From Paraglaciecola marina (GTDB lineage Bacteria > Pseudomonadota > Gammaproteobacteria > Enterobacterales > Alteromonadaceae), in assembly GCF_004360155.1 (NCBI RefSeq), contig NZ_SAIS01000013.1:60004-124003 (forward strand): a DNA stretch of 64,000 nt, in the 5' to 3' direction. Shown in pieces: positions 51,942-62,262 of the stretch (the first letter of the stretch is position 1; every line of letters begins with the position of its first letter). Under the pieces are notes generated by a model. It was not told the DNA's origin, searched no databases, and saw only the letters and a program-made list of their open reading frames with translations. A program made the position numbers and the translations under genes.

Positions 51942-54170
51942 ATGTCGCACAAACTATCCACTACTTGCACTTTTGTTATGGCCGCCCTGCTCGGAAATTC
52001 AGCATTAGCTGCAGATAAAGTCATTCAAAAAGATGAAAATGACATCGAAACTCTAATAATTACAGCTAGCCCTTTAGAACGTTCTGTTCTTCAGTCAACT
52101 ACACCTGTATCTATTTTAAGTGGCGATGAACTAGAGAAAAACCAAGCCGCCACTTTAGGCGAGACGTTAAAGTCAGTACCGGGTGTTAATAGCACCTATT
52201 TTGGCCCTGTATCCAGTAGCCCTATTATTCGCGGCTTAGATGGACCTAGGGTAAAAGTAGTTCAAAATGGAATGGACAGTTCGGATGCCTCACGAGTAGG
52301 ACCCGACCATGTCACAACCAACGAAGCGAGTACTGCCACCCAAATCGAAGTACTTCGTGGGCCATCAACCTTATTATTTGGTAGTGGTGCCATTGGTGGT
52401 GTAGTTAACGTTGTTGACAACCGCCTACCGAAAACCCGCCAAGATGAAACCTCTGGACGTGTTAGTGCCTTATATGACTCTGTGTCAAACGAGCGCACGG
52501 CATCCACTGATATTAACGGTGGTTCAGGAAACTTTGCTTGGCACTTAGATGCCTTTAAGCGTAAAACCGATGATTATGATGTGCCTGAGTTTGCCCTTGA
52601 AGATGGTGACATAGTCGACACTATTGATAATTCAGATATTGACTCGCAGGGTTATACCTTTGGCGCGGGCTGGATTGGAGATGATGTAAATGTTTCTCTT
52701 GCCTATGGAAGATTAGAAACAGACTATGGTATTCCTGGACACTCCCATGATGATCACGAGCATGAAGATGAGGAAGACGAAGACCATGATGAGGAAGATC
52801 ATGACGAAGAAGATCACGATGAAGATGAGCATGAAGAAGAGGAAGAAGTCTTTGCTCGTATGAAACAAGATAGGTTTCAGTCTGTAGTGGATTGGAAAAA
52901 TATCTCAGGATTCTTCAACGAATTACATTGGCACAATACCTACACAGATTATCAGCATAGTGAAATTGAAGAAGGTGAAGTAGGTACAACCTTTAAAAAT
53001 GACACCTTAGAATCACGACTTTGGGCTAAACATAAAATGACCAGTGGTTGGGAAGGGGTGGTTGGTCTTCACTATACTGATTCTGAGTTTTCAGCGGAGG
53101 GTGAAGAGGCCTTTACCCCATCTACAGACTCAACCCATGCCGCTTTGTTTATTCTAGAAGAAAAAACAGTGGGTAATTTTTTATGGCAGCTAGGTGGTAG
53201 GGTTGAAAGAGTTTCTCATAAACCTGATAACGACTTTTTCATTACAAGTGATGTAGATGCCAATTTTAAAGAGCTATCCTATACCGCTAGCAGTGCATCA
53301 GCAGGGTTTGTGTACAGTGTAAGTGACAATCAGTCTCTTGCTGTGAATTATGCGTTTTCTGAACGCGCTCCTTCTTCTTCTGAAATATTCTCTAACGGAC
53401 TGCATATCAGTACCTCGACCTATGAAGTGGGTGCAGGTTATGATTTGGTTATTGATGATAGCGACCCCGATGATGTTGAGTTCACAGTTGTACAATCTAG
53501 TGATGCCGTTGACAAAGAAATATCTAACAACCTAGACATAACTTACAGAGTACAAGGTGATAACCTTCAAGCAAACTTCAGTGTGTTCTACAACCAAGTA
53601 GACAACTACTTGTTCCAACAAAACACTGGTTTGGAATTCCACGACCATGAAGAAGAAGAACTTGAAGAGGAAGACCATGAGGAAGAAGAGCACGAGGAGG
53701 AAGAAGGCACGCCAGTATATGTGTTCAACCAACAAGATGCGGTAATTTATGGATTTGAAGCAGATGTAGATTGGCACTTCAGTGAAAACCTACGTTTAAG
53801 TGGTTTTACCGACTTCACTCGAGCCAAGTTAACCGATAGTGATGATGGCAACGATAACTTGCCTAGGATCCCTCCGATGCGAGTTGGCGCTGAGTTACAT
53901 TGGGAACAAGATAATTGGCACGCAGAGCTTGGCGCAACTCACTACGCTAAGCAGGATAAAATAGCTGATTTTGAAACTGAAACAGACGGCTACACTATAG
54001 TTTCAGCTTCATTTAACTACTATGTACCTCTCGGTGGTAATGATTTAACCCTTTATGTTAAAGGTAACAACTTAACTGATGAACTAGGTAAAGTGCATAG
54101 CTCATTTATTAAAGATGTCGCGCCTTTACCGGGTCGTTCATTTGTTGTGGGTGCTAAATATAACTTTTAG
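51942..54170 (+). CDS. TonB-dependent receptor, zinc-uptake (ZnuD-like) type
   Basis: A 742-residue outer membrane receptor. Signal peptide to about residue 23 (ALAADK), TonB box-like ETLIITASPLE, plug domain (about 35-150) and a 22-stranded barrel ending in KYNF. Two extracellular-loop-like segments are packed with His, Asp and Glu: about residues 267-305 (HSHDDHEHED start) and about 565-590. This is the metal-capturing layout known from ZnuD. Together with the Zur-type palindrome upstream it points to zinc uptake. ATG 51942 is used; an in-frame TTG at 51936 is possible. Confidence 0.9.
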   Translation: MSHKLSTTCTFVMAALLGNSALAADKVIQKDENDIETLIITASPLERSVLQSTTPVSILSGDELEKNQAATLGETLKSVPGVNSTYFGPVSSSPIIRGLDGPRVKVVQNGMDSSDASRVGPDHVTTNEASTATQIEVLRGPSTLLFGSGAIGGVVNVVDNRLPKTRQDETSGRVSALYDSVSNERTASTDINGGSGNFAWHLDAFKRKTDDYDVPEFALEDGDIVDTIDNSDIDSQGYTFGAGWIGDDVNVSLAYGRLETDYGIPGHSHDDHEHEDEEDEDHDEEDHDEEDHDEDEHEEEEEVFARMKQDRFQSVVDWKNISGFFNELHWHNTYTDYQHSEIEEGEVGTTFKNDTLESRLWAKHKMTSGWEGVVGLHYTDSEFSAEGEEAFTPSTDSTHAALFILEEKTVGNFLWQLGGRVERVSHKPDNDFFITSDVDANFKELSYTASSASAGFVYSVSDNQSLAVNYAFSERAPSSSEIFSNGLHISTSTYEVGAGYDLVIDDSDPDDVEFTVVQSSDAVDKEISNNLDITYRVQGDNLQANFSVFYNQVDNYLFQQNTGLEFHDHEEEELEEEDHEEEEHEEEEGTPVYVFNQQDAVIYGFEADVDWHFSENLRLSGFTDFTRAKLTDSDDGNDNLPRIPPMRVGAELHWEQDNWHAELGATHYAKQDKIADFETETDGYTIVSASFNYYVPLGGNDLTLYVKGNNLTDELGKVHSSFIKDVAPLPGRSFVVGAKYNF

Positions 54171-54193
54171 TATTCCTCAGTAAAGGCACTAAC

Positions 54194-54227
54194 AAAAAAG
54201 GCTTAACCTTACGGTTAAGCCTTTTTT
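54194..54227. terminator. Bidirectional terminator
   Basis: Perfect 15-bp stem with A-run and T-run included (54194-54208 with 54213-54227) around a TTAC loop. It sits between the convergent TonB receptor and PatB/MalY genes and can serve both. Confidence 0.92.
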
Positions 54228-54243
54228 ATTTCTGTAAACGCCT

Positions 54244-55386
54244 TTAACTAGTTAACAGTGCAATGGCTTTTTCTAGTTGCGAACGAGGGCAACCAAAGTT
54301 AATACGTACAAAGTTCTTATCGCCAAAATCAATACCCGGTGACGGGCCAATTCCTTTATCTTCAAAGTACTTTTGAGGGTTATCTACCCCTAGCCCACTG
54401 GCATCAATCCAAGCTAAAAAGGTAGCTTGAGGAGTCAGTAACTTAAGGCCATCGATTTTTGCAATTTCAGCAGCTAGATAATCTCTGTTACCACGTAAAT
54501 AAGTGAGTAAGTCTTGTCGCCAATCTTCACATTCTGTAAAGGCAGCCTGAGTCGCGCTAAGGCCCATCACATTGACCCAAGGCACTAGACCCTGTGCAGC
54601 TTGATTAAAGCTTTTTCTTGTTTTGGCATCTTCAATAATAGCGAATGACGTCCCTAGTCCCGCAACATTAAAGGTTTTACTGGCGGCCATTAAAGTAATC
54701 GCTTTGCCTTTAAGGGCCTCTAGCTTTCCTGCTGGGATATGCTTGGCATGTTCATCTAAAATAATATCGCAGTGAATTTCATCAGAACAAAGCATGACAT
54801 CGTTCTGCACACAAATGTCACTAATACGTTGTAACTCTGCTGCTGATAGAACCGTACCAACCGGATTCATTGGGTTACACACTATAAACAGTTTACATTT
54901 AGGATCAGCAGCTTGTTTTTCAAGGTCTTCAAAGTCAATAGTCCAGCGCTCATCTATGGCAACCGTACCAATATCGACTCTTTCTAAGCCATGAAGCTTA
55001 GGTGCTGCTATTAATGGCGGATAATTTGGGGTTTGCACCATAACCTTGTCACCAGGCTTACAAAAAGCCTTACAGACAACATTAAACGCAGGTACAACGC
55101 CTGGAGTCCAAACAATCCAGTCCGCAGAAATATTCCAATCATACTGCTGAGCCATCCACTTAACGACAGCCTCATTTGCTGGAGCATGATGGGCAGGTAG
55201 GGTGTACCCCATCAAACCGTGTTCTGTGCGCTCGTTTAGTGTGTCAAGAATAGCGGGGGCGCATCTAAATTCAGTGTCTGCGATCCACATAGGTAATATA
55301 TCTCGGCCTTTGTACTTTTCCCACTTGTAGGCGTAGCTAGGAGATCTATTAATAATTTTATCAAATTGGTGCATGGATTTGTTCAC
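54244..55386 (-). CDS. PatB/MalY-type aminotransferase (probable cystathionine beta-lyase)
   Basis: A 380-residue fold-type I PLP enzyme. PMWIADTEF near the N-terminus, D202 in CSDEIHCDI and the Schiff-base lysine K237 in AASKTFNVAGL are diagnostic for the MalY/PatB group, which cleaves C-S bonds in cystathionine or cysteine conjugates. Arg in NFVRINFGCPR binds the substrate carboxylate. The usual MalY partner malX is absent, so a role in sulfur amino acid metabolism is more likely than maltose control. It ends at a shared bidirectional terminator. Confidence 0.9.
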   Translation of the reverse strand: MNKSMHQFDKIINRSPSYAYKWEKYKGRDILPMWIADTEFRCAPAILDTLNERTEHGLMGYTLPAHHAPANEAVVKWMAQQYDWNISADWIVWTPGVVPAFNVVCKAFCKPGDKVMVQTPNYPPLIAAPKLHGLERVDIGTVAIDERWTIDFEDLEKQAADPKCKLFIVCNPMNPVGTVLSAAELQRISDICVQNDVMLCSDEIHCDIILDEHAKHIPAGKLEALKGKAITLMAASKTFNVAGLGTSFAIIEDAKTRKSFNQAAQGLVPWVNVMGLSATQAAFTECEDWRQDLLTYLRGNRDYLAAEIAKIDGLKLLTPQATFLAWIDASGLGVDNPQKYFEDKGIGPSPGIDFGDKNFVRINFGCPRSQLEKAIALLTS

Positions 55387-55434
55387 TTAAAATGTTAATG
55401 ATTTGGCTGATACAGGTTTCTAAACACTAGCTAT

Positions 55435-55821
55435 TTAAGCTTCTGCATCGCGGATTAGGCGTTCAACTTTTGTAATAAAGTCATGGCTGTGGAAGGGTTT
55501 GGCAACAAAATCTGATGCACCTAGTCGCATAGAGTTAACCACTAAATCTTTGGTGGCATTTGCAGTTAACATTAGAAAAGGACACTGGGGGCTCTTTTCT
55601 CGTAATCCAGACAGAATATCTAAACCACTGACTTCGGGCATTAACCAATCACATATAACTAAGGATATATTATCTATGTTGTCATTATTAATGAAAGACA
55701 ATGCTTCTTTACTATTCGAATAACTAATAATTTTACCTAATATCAGCTCTTCTAAAATAACGTTAATTAATTCTAACGTGACAGTGTCGTCATCTATGAT
55801 TAATACGTTGCAGTCGTACAC
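55435..55821 (-). CDS. Single-domain response regulator (CheY-like receiver)
   Basis: A 128-residue receiver domain with no output domain. Acidic cluster DDD (10-12), phospho-acceptor D58 in VICDWLMPE, switch Thr86 in LTANAT and K108 in FVAKPF are all present, so it should be phosphorylated. No histidine kinase is adjacent, and its partner is unknown. It lies 48 bases upstream of the PatB/MalY gene on the same strand, perhaps co-transcribed. Confidence 0.9.
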   Translation of the reverse strand: MYDCNVLIIDDDTVTLELINVILEELILGKIISYSNSKEALSFINNDNIDNISLVICDWLMPEVSGLDILSGLREKSPQCPFLMLTANATKDLVVNSMRLGASDFVAKPFHSHDFITKVERLIRDAEA

Positions 55822-55903
55822 ACATTCACCCTTTATTTACCTGTCTATCAAGTTTGATACATATTCTCTGTAAATAATAGGTCAATTTAACTCTGGTAAA
55901 CAA

Positions 55904-55927
55904 AAAGCCCAGGATGACCTGGGCTTT
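55904..55927 (-). terminator. Terminator of the SulP gene
   Basis: Perfect 10-bp stem AAAGCCCAGG/CCTGGGCTTT with an ATGA loop and, on the minus strand, a T-run behind it. It is positioned 13 bases past the SulP stop. Confidence 0.88.
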
Positions 55928-55939
55928 ATACGTAAATAC

Positions 55940-57505
55940 TTAACCTAACTTGTCAGTGGCAACATGGTAACGCGGGTCTTCATTGAGATTCATCTCTACA
56001 TATTGTTGAGCCTTTGTCATTAGTTGACGGCACTCTGGGCTAATATGCCTGATATGTAGCTTTTTCCCTTGTTGCTGATATTTATCAGCCAAGCTATCAA
56101 TAGCGTCAACCCCAGAGGAGTCCCACACTCTAGATTCTTTAAAATCTATCACAACATCTTGCGGATCATTTTTTGGATCAAATAAATCTTTAAAATGTAA
56201 AACCGAACCAAAGAACAAGGGTCCATCTAATTCGTATACCTTCCAACCATCTTCGTCATTATGGGTGCGGGCATTAATATGAGTCGCATGTTTCCAAGCA
56301 AACACTAAGGCTGACACAATTACACCAACAATAACGGCTATGGCTAAATCGGCAATAACGGTTACTGCTGTTACTAAAAACAATACAAAGGCATCTTCTT
56401 TATTTACACCACGAATAATTTTGAAAGATGCCCATTCAAAGGTGCCTATTACGACGATAAACATCACACCCACCAAAGCTGCTAAGGGGATCATTTCAAT
56501 CAGTGGTGCAGCAAATAAGATAAAGCCAAGTAACACCACAGCTGCAGTAATACCGGATAAACGACCCCGGCCACCTGAGTTAATGTTAATCATACTTTGA
56601 CCTATCATGGCACAACCGCCCATTCCCCCAAAGAATCCATTTACTGTATTCGCTAAACCTTGACCCATACATTCTCTGTTGCCTTGACCACGGGTATTTG
56701 TCATTTCATCAATCAAAGAAAGGGTTAACAAAGACTCTATTAAACCAATTAATGCGATGATCACAGCTGTAGGCAAAATGATATATAAGGTTTCAAAGGT
56801 GAAAGGCACCATAGGAATAGCAAAGCTCGGTAATTCGCCTGCTAATGTTGCTGTAGCTTTTTGGTCTTCTGGCAACATATCACGCACAAAGTCGATTACG
56901 GTTCTGGCTTCTAAATCTAAAACTTGCACTAATACCGTCACGCCAACGATGGCCACAAGAGAAGCGGGTACGGCAGTGGTTAATTTTGGCAAAAAGAAAA
57001 TAATGGCCATCGTTAATAAAACCAAACCAAGCATGATGTAAAGCATCTCGCCTTGCATCCACACTAAGTTGCCTAGCGAGTCGAAAATTTTAAATTGCCC
57101 TAACTGAGCAAGGAAGATAACAATGGCAAGTCCGTTTACGAACCCTAACATTACAGGGTAAGGAACTAAGCGGATAAATTTCCCTAACTTAAAGATACCA
57201 GCAACTATTTGTAATAAGCCGGCAAGCAAAACAGCGGCAAACAAATATTGAATACCATGCTGTGCCACTAATGCTACCATAACAACGGCCGTAGCCCCTG
57301 TGGCACCAGAAATCATACCCGGCCTACCGCCAGCGATAGAGGTAATTAACCCCATCATAAACGCGGCATATAAACCTACCATGGGCTCAACACCAGCGAC
57401 AAAAGCAAAGGCAACCGCCTCTGGTACCAAAGCTAAGGCAACTGTGATCCCTGACAATACGTCATTTTTCACAGTACCGTCTTTACTGGTAATCAAATTA
57501 AACAT
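55940..57505 (-). CDS. SulP-family anion transporter with STAS domain
   Basis: A 521-residue inner membrane transporter. The sulfate-transporter domain has about 10-12 TM helices (residues about 15-395), including [28 protein letters not shown] near the N-terminal substrate site (seen as consecutive conserved pieces). A C-terminal STAS domain follows (about 410-510, with [17 protein letters not shown]). The family moves sulfate, bicarbonate or other anions. The start MFNLI (57505) is preferred, with GGA eight bases upstream; four more codons are possible. Its proximity to ppc makes bicarbonate an attractive substrate, but this is inference. Confidence 0.88.
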   Translation of the reverse strand: MFNLITSKDGTVKNDVLSGITVALALVPEAVAFAFVAGVEPMVGLYAAFMMGLITSIAGGRPGMISGATGATAVVMVALVAQHGIQYLFAAVLLAGLLQIVAGIFKLGKFIRLVPYPVMLGFVNGLAIVIFLAQLGQFKIFDSLGNLVWMQGEMLYIMLGLVLLTMAIIFFLPKLTTAVPASLVAIVGVTVLVQVLDLEARTVIDFVRDMLPEDQKATATLAGELPSFAIPMVPFTFETLYIILPTAVIIALIGLIESLLTLSLIDEMTNTRGQGNRECMGQGLANTVNGFFGGMGGCAMIGQSMININSGGRGRLSGITAAVVLLGFILFAAPLIEMIPLAALVGVMFIVVIGTFEWASFKIIRGVNKEDAFVLFLVTAVTVIADLAIAVIVGVIVSALVFAWKHATHINARTHNDEDGWKVYELDGPLFFGSVLHFKDLFDPKNDPQDVVIDFKESRVWDSSGVDAIDSLADKYQQQGKKLHIRHISPECRQLMTKAQQYVEMNLNEDPRYHVATDKLG

Positions 57506-57608
57506 CTTATTTTCCATTATCAGGGTTATAAAATTAAAGACGCGCAGGTTACCAGAATTTATAAAAAAGTTCTTTTAACAGATTGTTAAATAACAAATAA
57601 AAAGCATA

Positions 57609-57636
57609 AAAAAAGGCCGGATAACCGACCTTTTTT
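57609..57636 (-). terminator. Terminator of fklB
   Basis: Stem AAAAAAGG-c-CGG / CCG-a-CCTTTTTT with one mismatch and an ATAA loop, directly after the fklB stop; T-run on the minus strand. Confidence 0.85.
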
Positions 57637-57659
57637 AAACCAGTTTTAAATTATTAAAA

Positions 57660-58280
57660 CTATGCAACTATATCTAACAACTCAACATCGAAAACTAAAG
57701 TACTGTGAGGACCGATTGCTCCACCGGCACCCTGCTCGCCATAGGCTAGCTCAGCAGGTACATGTAATTTCAATTTAGTACCCACTTTCATGAACTGAAG
57801 TGCTTCAGTCCAACCTTTAATCACACCATTTACTGGGAATTCAGCAGGCTGACCACGGTCGTAAGAACTGTCAAACACAGTACCGTCTAAAAGTGTACCG
57901 TGATAATGAGTTCGTACTGTTGAAGTTAATGCAGGTACATCGCCTTCGCCTTGAGTAATCACTTCGTATTGAAGGCCACTGTCTGTCACAGTCACTTCGT
58001 CACGTTTAGCGTTTTCAGCTAGGTATGCTTCACCTTCAGCGATCACTCCAGCAAATTGCTCTGCTTTAGCAGCTTGCATACGCTCATGAATTTCATTGAA
58101 AGCAACACGTAAAGTGTCATTATCAACTTGCGCAGCTTTTTTCTCGAAAGCATCGGCTAAACCAGCTTGAACAGCTGAGATATCTAAACCTTCAAAAGGA
58201 TTTGCAGCTAACTGCTCGCCCATTTGTAAACCAATTCCGTAACTCGCCTGTGTTTCAACTGTAGAAAATTTATCTGACAC
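57660..58280 (-). CDS. fklB: FKBP-type peptidyl-prolyl isomerase FklB
   Basis: A 206-residue isomerase, the same length as E. coli FklB. The N-terminal dimerisation helices (SYGIGLQMGEQLAANPF) are followed by the FKBP domain from about residue 95: VRTHYHGTLLDGTVFDSSYDRGQP split around its conserved core, VIKGWTEALQFMKVG and IPAELAYGEQGAGG-like end. There is no signal peptide, so it is cytoplasmic. The start is GTG 58280 with AGGAG five bases before; the frame opens 17 codons further upstream without a site. Confidence 0.92.
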   Translation of the reverse strand: MSDKFSTVETQASYGIGLQMGEQLAANPFEGLDISAVQAGLADAFEKKAAQVDNDTLRVAFNEIHERMQAAKAEQFAGVIAEGEAYLAENAKRDEVTVTDSGLQYEVITQGEGDVPALTSTVRTHYHGTLLDGTVFDSSYDRGQPAEFPVNGVIKGWTEALQFMKVGTKLKLHVPAELAYGEQGAGGAIGPHSTLVFDVELLDIVA

Positions 58281-58461
58281 TATAACTCCTATCTCGCCCC
58301 CCTCAGTCATCTTGAATTGAGAGAATGGCACTTTACTTTAAAAAAGGGGAGTATATCGGTAAACGTCACTAAAAAGTATATTTTAGAGCGTAATTGCTTA
58401 GACAAATAGTTTACATATCAGTATCGTATAATTTGGTTTTTAATCAGTAAAGGAGACGAGT

Positions 58462-61083
58462 GTGTCACAAGTTTTAGATTCTCAATTAACAGGAACAGTC
58501 CGTAACTTAGGGGCTGTGTTGGGCGACACTATTCGTGAACAGCTTGGCGAGCATTGGTTAGACAGAATTGAAGCGGTGCGAAAAGATGGGCGAAAAGCTC
58601 ACCAAGGCGACGAAGACGCAGCTAAACGAGTAAAGCAACTTTTTACTGAATTAAAAAATGATGAACTTCTCACGGTTGGTCGAGCCTTCTCACAATTCCT
58701 AAATCTAGCGAATATTGCAGAACAAGAGTTCAACAGCAACAACGACCAAAACGACCCCATTGATACTCTATTTAATCATTTAGATGAAGCAGGCATCCAA
58801 GCAGACACATTTGAAAAAGCACTTGATCATTTAAATATTGAATTGGTTTTGACTGCTCACCCCACTGAAGTGACACGTAGAACACTGATTCACAAACATA
58901 GCGAACTTGCTAAGTGCTTGAGTAAAGTCCATCAAAGTGAAATCACTGATACCCACAGAGATAAAATAGAAACGCGCATAGCTGAATTAATTAGCCAAGC
59001 TTGGCATACTGAAGAAATTCGTACTATTCGTCCTACTCCCGTTGACGAAGCACGCTGGGGATTTTCGGTAATAGAAAACTCATTATGGGAAGCCGTTCCA
59101 GACTTTATTCGAGAATTAGATAAACGTTTTGTTGATAAATTTGATTTATCCATTCCCTTAGACGTAGCCCCTGTTAAGTTTGGTTCATGGATGGGTGGTG
59201 ACAGAGACGGTAACCCTTTTGTTACTTCTAAAGTAACAGAGCAAGTTCTACTTTTAGCCCGCAAGCGCGCTGCAAAACTCTTTGCTAAAGATATAGACTT
59301 TTTACAAGTTGAATTATCAATGAGCGATTGTGATGACGCCCTTAGATCTCAAGTAGGCGATGAACTTGAACCTTATCGTGCATTACTAAGACCTCTACTA
59401 GACAAGCTTTTGAATACCCATGAAGGTATTACTGAAAAGCTTAAAGGTAACAACGTAGATACCAGTGATTGGATTAGTAATAAAGAAGAGTTACTTGCTC
59501 CTTTGATGGCTTGTTATCAATCTCTACAAGCTTGTGGCATGACAGTTATTGCCCAAGGGCATTTGCAAGACACTATCCGTAGAGTGCATTGTTTTGGAGT
59601 GCATTTACTTAAACTAGATGTTCGTCAAGACTCAGAAAGACACTCAGATGTATTTTCTGAACTCACTCGTTATTTAGGTTTAGGTGACTATGGCCAGTGG
59701 AGTGAAGAAGACAAACAAGCTTTCTTACTTAAAGAGTTAGGCTCTAAACGCCCACTATTCCCATCTACATGGCAACCAAGTGAAGATGTTCAAGAGGTTA
59801 TAGATACCTGTAAAGTTATTTCCAAAAATGGCAAAGATGGTTTTGGCATTTATATTATTTCTATGGCTAGCCTTCCTTCCGATGTGCTTAGCGTAAACTT
59901 GTTACTCAAAGAGTTAGGTGTGACTTGGGCAATGCCGGTAGCTCCTTTATTTGAAACCCTAGACGATCTAAATGCTGCCGCTAGCGTAACGAAAAAACTA
60001 TTCTCTATTGATTGGTACCGTGGCTATATTCAGGGTAAGCAACACATCATGATTGGTTACTCAGACTCAGCTAAAGATGCAGGTGCTATGGCAGCTGGTT
60101 GGGCCCAATATGAATCACAAGAAGCCTTAGTTGCCCTTGCTGAAGAAAATGACATTGAGCTAACGTTATTTCATGGCCGTGGAGGTACAATTGGTCGAGG
60201 CGGTTTACCTGCACATGCTGCGATACTCTCGCAACCACCTGGGTCTCTCACTGGCGGCTTTAGGGTTACTGAGCAAGGAGAAACCATTCGTTATAAGTTT
60301 GGTATGCCTATTTTAGCGCAGCGTAGCCTAGCCCTTTATGCAAGTGCAATACTGGAAGCCCTAATTCTTCCACCTCCAGCACCAGAACAAGAATGGCGAG
60401 AAGCCATAACAAAAATGGCCGCTGATGGCCGTGACAATTACCGTCAAATAGTCAGACATGATGAAAACTTTGTACCTTACTTCCGCGTTGCAACTCCAGA
60501 GCAAGAGCTAGGTAAATTACCCTTAGGAAGTCGCCCAGCCAAACGTAAGCCAACAGGAGGTATTGAAAGTCTTCGTGCCATCCCGTGGATATTTGCTTGG
60601 GCACAAACCCGTATGGTTTTGCCCTCTTGGTTAGGCACTATGAAAGCAGTGCAAACTTCATTAGACGCAGGTAAAGGGGATACCATAAAAGACATGCTAG
60701 ATAACTGGCCGTTTTTCTACTCCAGATTATCTATGTTAGATATGGTGTTTGCCAAAGCCGCCCCAAATATCAGCAAAGAGTACGATGATAATTTGGTCCC
60801 AGAAAAACTTAGACACTTTGGAGACGCATTACGCTCTGAGTTACAACTCAGCATAGATTTATTACTAGAGTTGCTAGATCAGAAAGCTGTAATGGAAAGC
60901 GACCCAAAAGGAACAGTTTCTATGAATATTCGGGCTGGCTACCTTCAGCCATTACATTACCTTCAAATTGAATTGTTGAAGCGTATTAGGTTGTTAGATG
61001 ATGAAGAGCATGACGCTACACTAGAACGCGCGATGATGGTGACTATCGCAGGAATAGCTGTAGGTATGCGTAACACCGGCTAA
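58462..61083 (+). CDS. ppc: Phosphoenolpyruvate carboxylase
   Basis: An 873-residue anaplerotic enzyme forming oxaloacetate from PEP and bicarbonate. Catalytic-site pieces LTAHPTEVTRRT (about residue 138, His), GSWMGGDRDGNPFVT and FHGRGGTIGRGGLPAH (about residue 575) are intact, and the C-terminus ends MRNTG as expected. Length is standard. It starts at GTG 58462, six bases after AGGAG. It is monocistronic with a very strong terminator. The neighbouring SulP transporter could supply bicarbonate. Confidence 0.97.
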   Translation: MSQVLDSQLTGTVRNLGAVLGDTIREQLGEHWLDRIEAVRKDGRKAHQGDEDAAKRVKQLFTELKNDELLTVGRAFSQFLNLANIAEQEFNSNNDQNDPIDTLFNHLDEAGIQADTFEKALDHLNIELVLTAHPTEVTRRTLIHKHSELAKCLSKVHQSEITDTHRDKIETRIAELISQAWHTEEIRTIRPTPVDEARWGFSVIENSLWEAVPDFIRELDKRFVDKFDLSIPLDVAPVKFGSWMGGDRDGNPFVTSKVTEQVLLLARKRAAKLFAKDIDFLQVELSMSDCDDALRSQVGDELEPYRALLRPLLDKLLNTHEGITEKLKGNNVDTSDWISNKEELLAPLMACYQSLQACGMTVIAQGHLQDTIRRVHCFGVHLLKLDVRQDSERHSDVFSELTRYLGLGDYGQWSEEDKQAFLLKELGSKRPLFPSTWQPSEDVQEVIDTCKVISKNGKDGFGIYIISMASLPSDVLSVNLLLKELGVTWAMPVAPLFETLDDLNAAASVTKKLFSIDWYRGYIQGKQHIMIGYSDSAKDAGAMAAGWAQYESQEALVALAEENDIELTLFHGRGGTIGRGGLPAHAAILSQPPGSLTGGFRVTEQGETIRYKFGMPILAQRSLALYASAILEALILPPPAPEQEWREAITKMAADGRDNYRQIVRHDENFVPYFRVATPEQELGKLPLGSRPAKRKPTGGIESLRAIPWIFAWAQTRMVLPSWLGTMKAVQTSLDAGKGDTIKDMLDNWPFFYSRLSMLDMVFAKAAPNISKEYDDNLVPEKLRHFGDALRSELQLSIDLLLELLDQKAVMESDPKGTVSMNIRAGYLQPLHYLQIELLKRIRLLDDEEHDATLERAMMVTIAGIAVGMRNTG

Positions 61084-61101
61084 ATTTGCTTTAAAACATC
61101 T

Positions 61102-61146
61102 AAACCAACCTATTTACCCTCTTAGTAAATAGGTTGGTTTAATTTT
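61102..61146 (+). terminator. Terminator of ppc
   Basis: Perfect 16-bp stem (61102-61117 with 61125-61140) with a 7-base loop, followed by AATTTTAG. Confidence 0.9.
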
Positions 61147-61236
61147 AGTAATGAGCCTAATAAAACACTTTCAGCAGCAAACCCAACACTCCATTTCTAT
61201 CAAATGAAATACCTTAGTGTTCAATATTGATAAGAA

Positions 61237-62034
61237 TTAAATAGTAATGCTCCCCGTAAGATATTGAACCGCATTTCCTGAAATCAGTACTCGATTGGGA
61301 ATCACCTTGCAATTAAGCACGCCACCGCGGCTGGAGGCTTGATATGCTTTGAGCTCATCTTTACCTAAGCGCTGCCCCCAAAACGGAGCCAAACCGGCAT
61401 GAATAGAGCCTGTTACTGGGTCTTCATCACCGCCGTTGGCGGGCCAAAAATACCTAGAAACAAAATCAAATTCTTGGCTCTCAGATACAGAAGTCACAAC
61501 GACATCCAGAGGCGCAAGCTCCTTTAATTTGGCATTATCACGAACCACAGATAACACCTGAGATTCTGAACCATACACAACAAAATAGGCCTGCTGATTA
61601 CGGAAAACTTCGTTAGGTTCAATTGAAAGTCCAGATGTTAATGCGTCGGGCCATGAGTCTATTTTTTCTGGCTTATTGTTAGGAAAGTCCATTTGAATTT
61701 CCCCATCACCTTTTTTAACTATGGGAAGCTCTCCCACAGCTTTAGCAATAAAAGTTACAGTACTAAGCTCTGGAAATTTTTTGAATAAAACAAATGCTGA
61801 GGCCAGCGTAGCATGACCACAAAAGTCTATTTCTGTGATGGGAGAGAACCAGCGAATTTGATAACTATTAGTAGTATCTTTAACTAAGAAAGCCGTTTCA
61901 GAAAGGTTATTTTCTAGGGCAATAGACTGCATCTTTGAACCTGTTAGCCAAGTGTCAGTTACAATAACCGCAGCCGGATTTCCCGCAAACACAGCGTCAG
62001 TAAAAGCATCAATTATATTTATTTCAAGTTCCAC
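61237..62034 (-). CDS. PhzF-family protein
   Basis: A 265-residue protein of the PhzF phenazine-biosynthesis-like isomerase family. IIDAFTDAVFAGNPAAVIV at the N-terminus, the catalytic Glu in NNLSETAFL, DFCGHATLAS and GDEDPVTGSIHAGLAP are characteristic. Most family members are of unknown function and not tied to phenazines. GTG 62034 with GAGA five bases upstream fits the family's usual start. The frame is open for 52 more codons upstream, encoding a hydrophobic stretch that the family lacks; whether that part is used is unclear. Confidence 0.87.
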   Translation of the reverse strand: MELEINIIDAFTDAVFAGNPAAVIVTDTWLTGSKMQSIALENNLSETAFLVKDTTNSYQIRWFSPITEIDFCGHATLASAFVLFKKFPELSTVTFIAKAVGELPIVKKGDGEIQMDFPNNKPEKIDSWPDALTSGLSIEPNEVFRNQQAYFVVYGSESQVLSVVRDNAKLKELAPLDVVVTSVSESQEFDFVSRYFWPANGGDEDPVTGSIHAGLAPFWGQRLGKDELKAYQASSRGGVLNCKVIPNRVLISGNAVQYLTGSITI

Positions 62035-62262
62035 TATATTCTCAATATTCAACCCACTCTTAGGGCTATTATTTAGGATTAGTAATGCCTTGCCTATTAA
62101 AATATTAATGAAAGGCATCAAAGCAGTGATACACACCCACAGTAAAAGGCGGCCCAGCACCCAATCATAATATTCGTCTACCACAGCCACTCATAGCAAA
62201 CACATTTATCGTCTAAGCAGCTTGTAAACTCAGATTAAGTCTTTTATTCTCTGTGGCAATTA

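Noticed and set aside
52741..52850. GAT/GAA/CAT-rich tract in the TonB receptor as a tandem repeat element
   Set aside because: It is coding sequence for a His/Asp/Glu-rich loop with irregular units, explained by metal binding.
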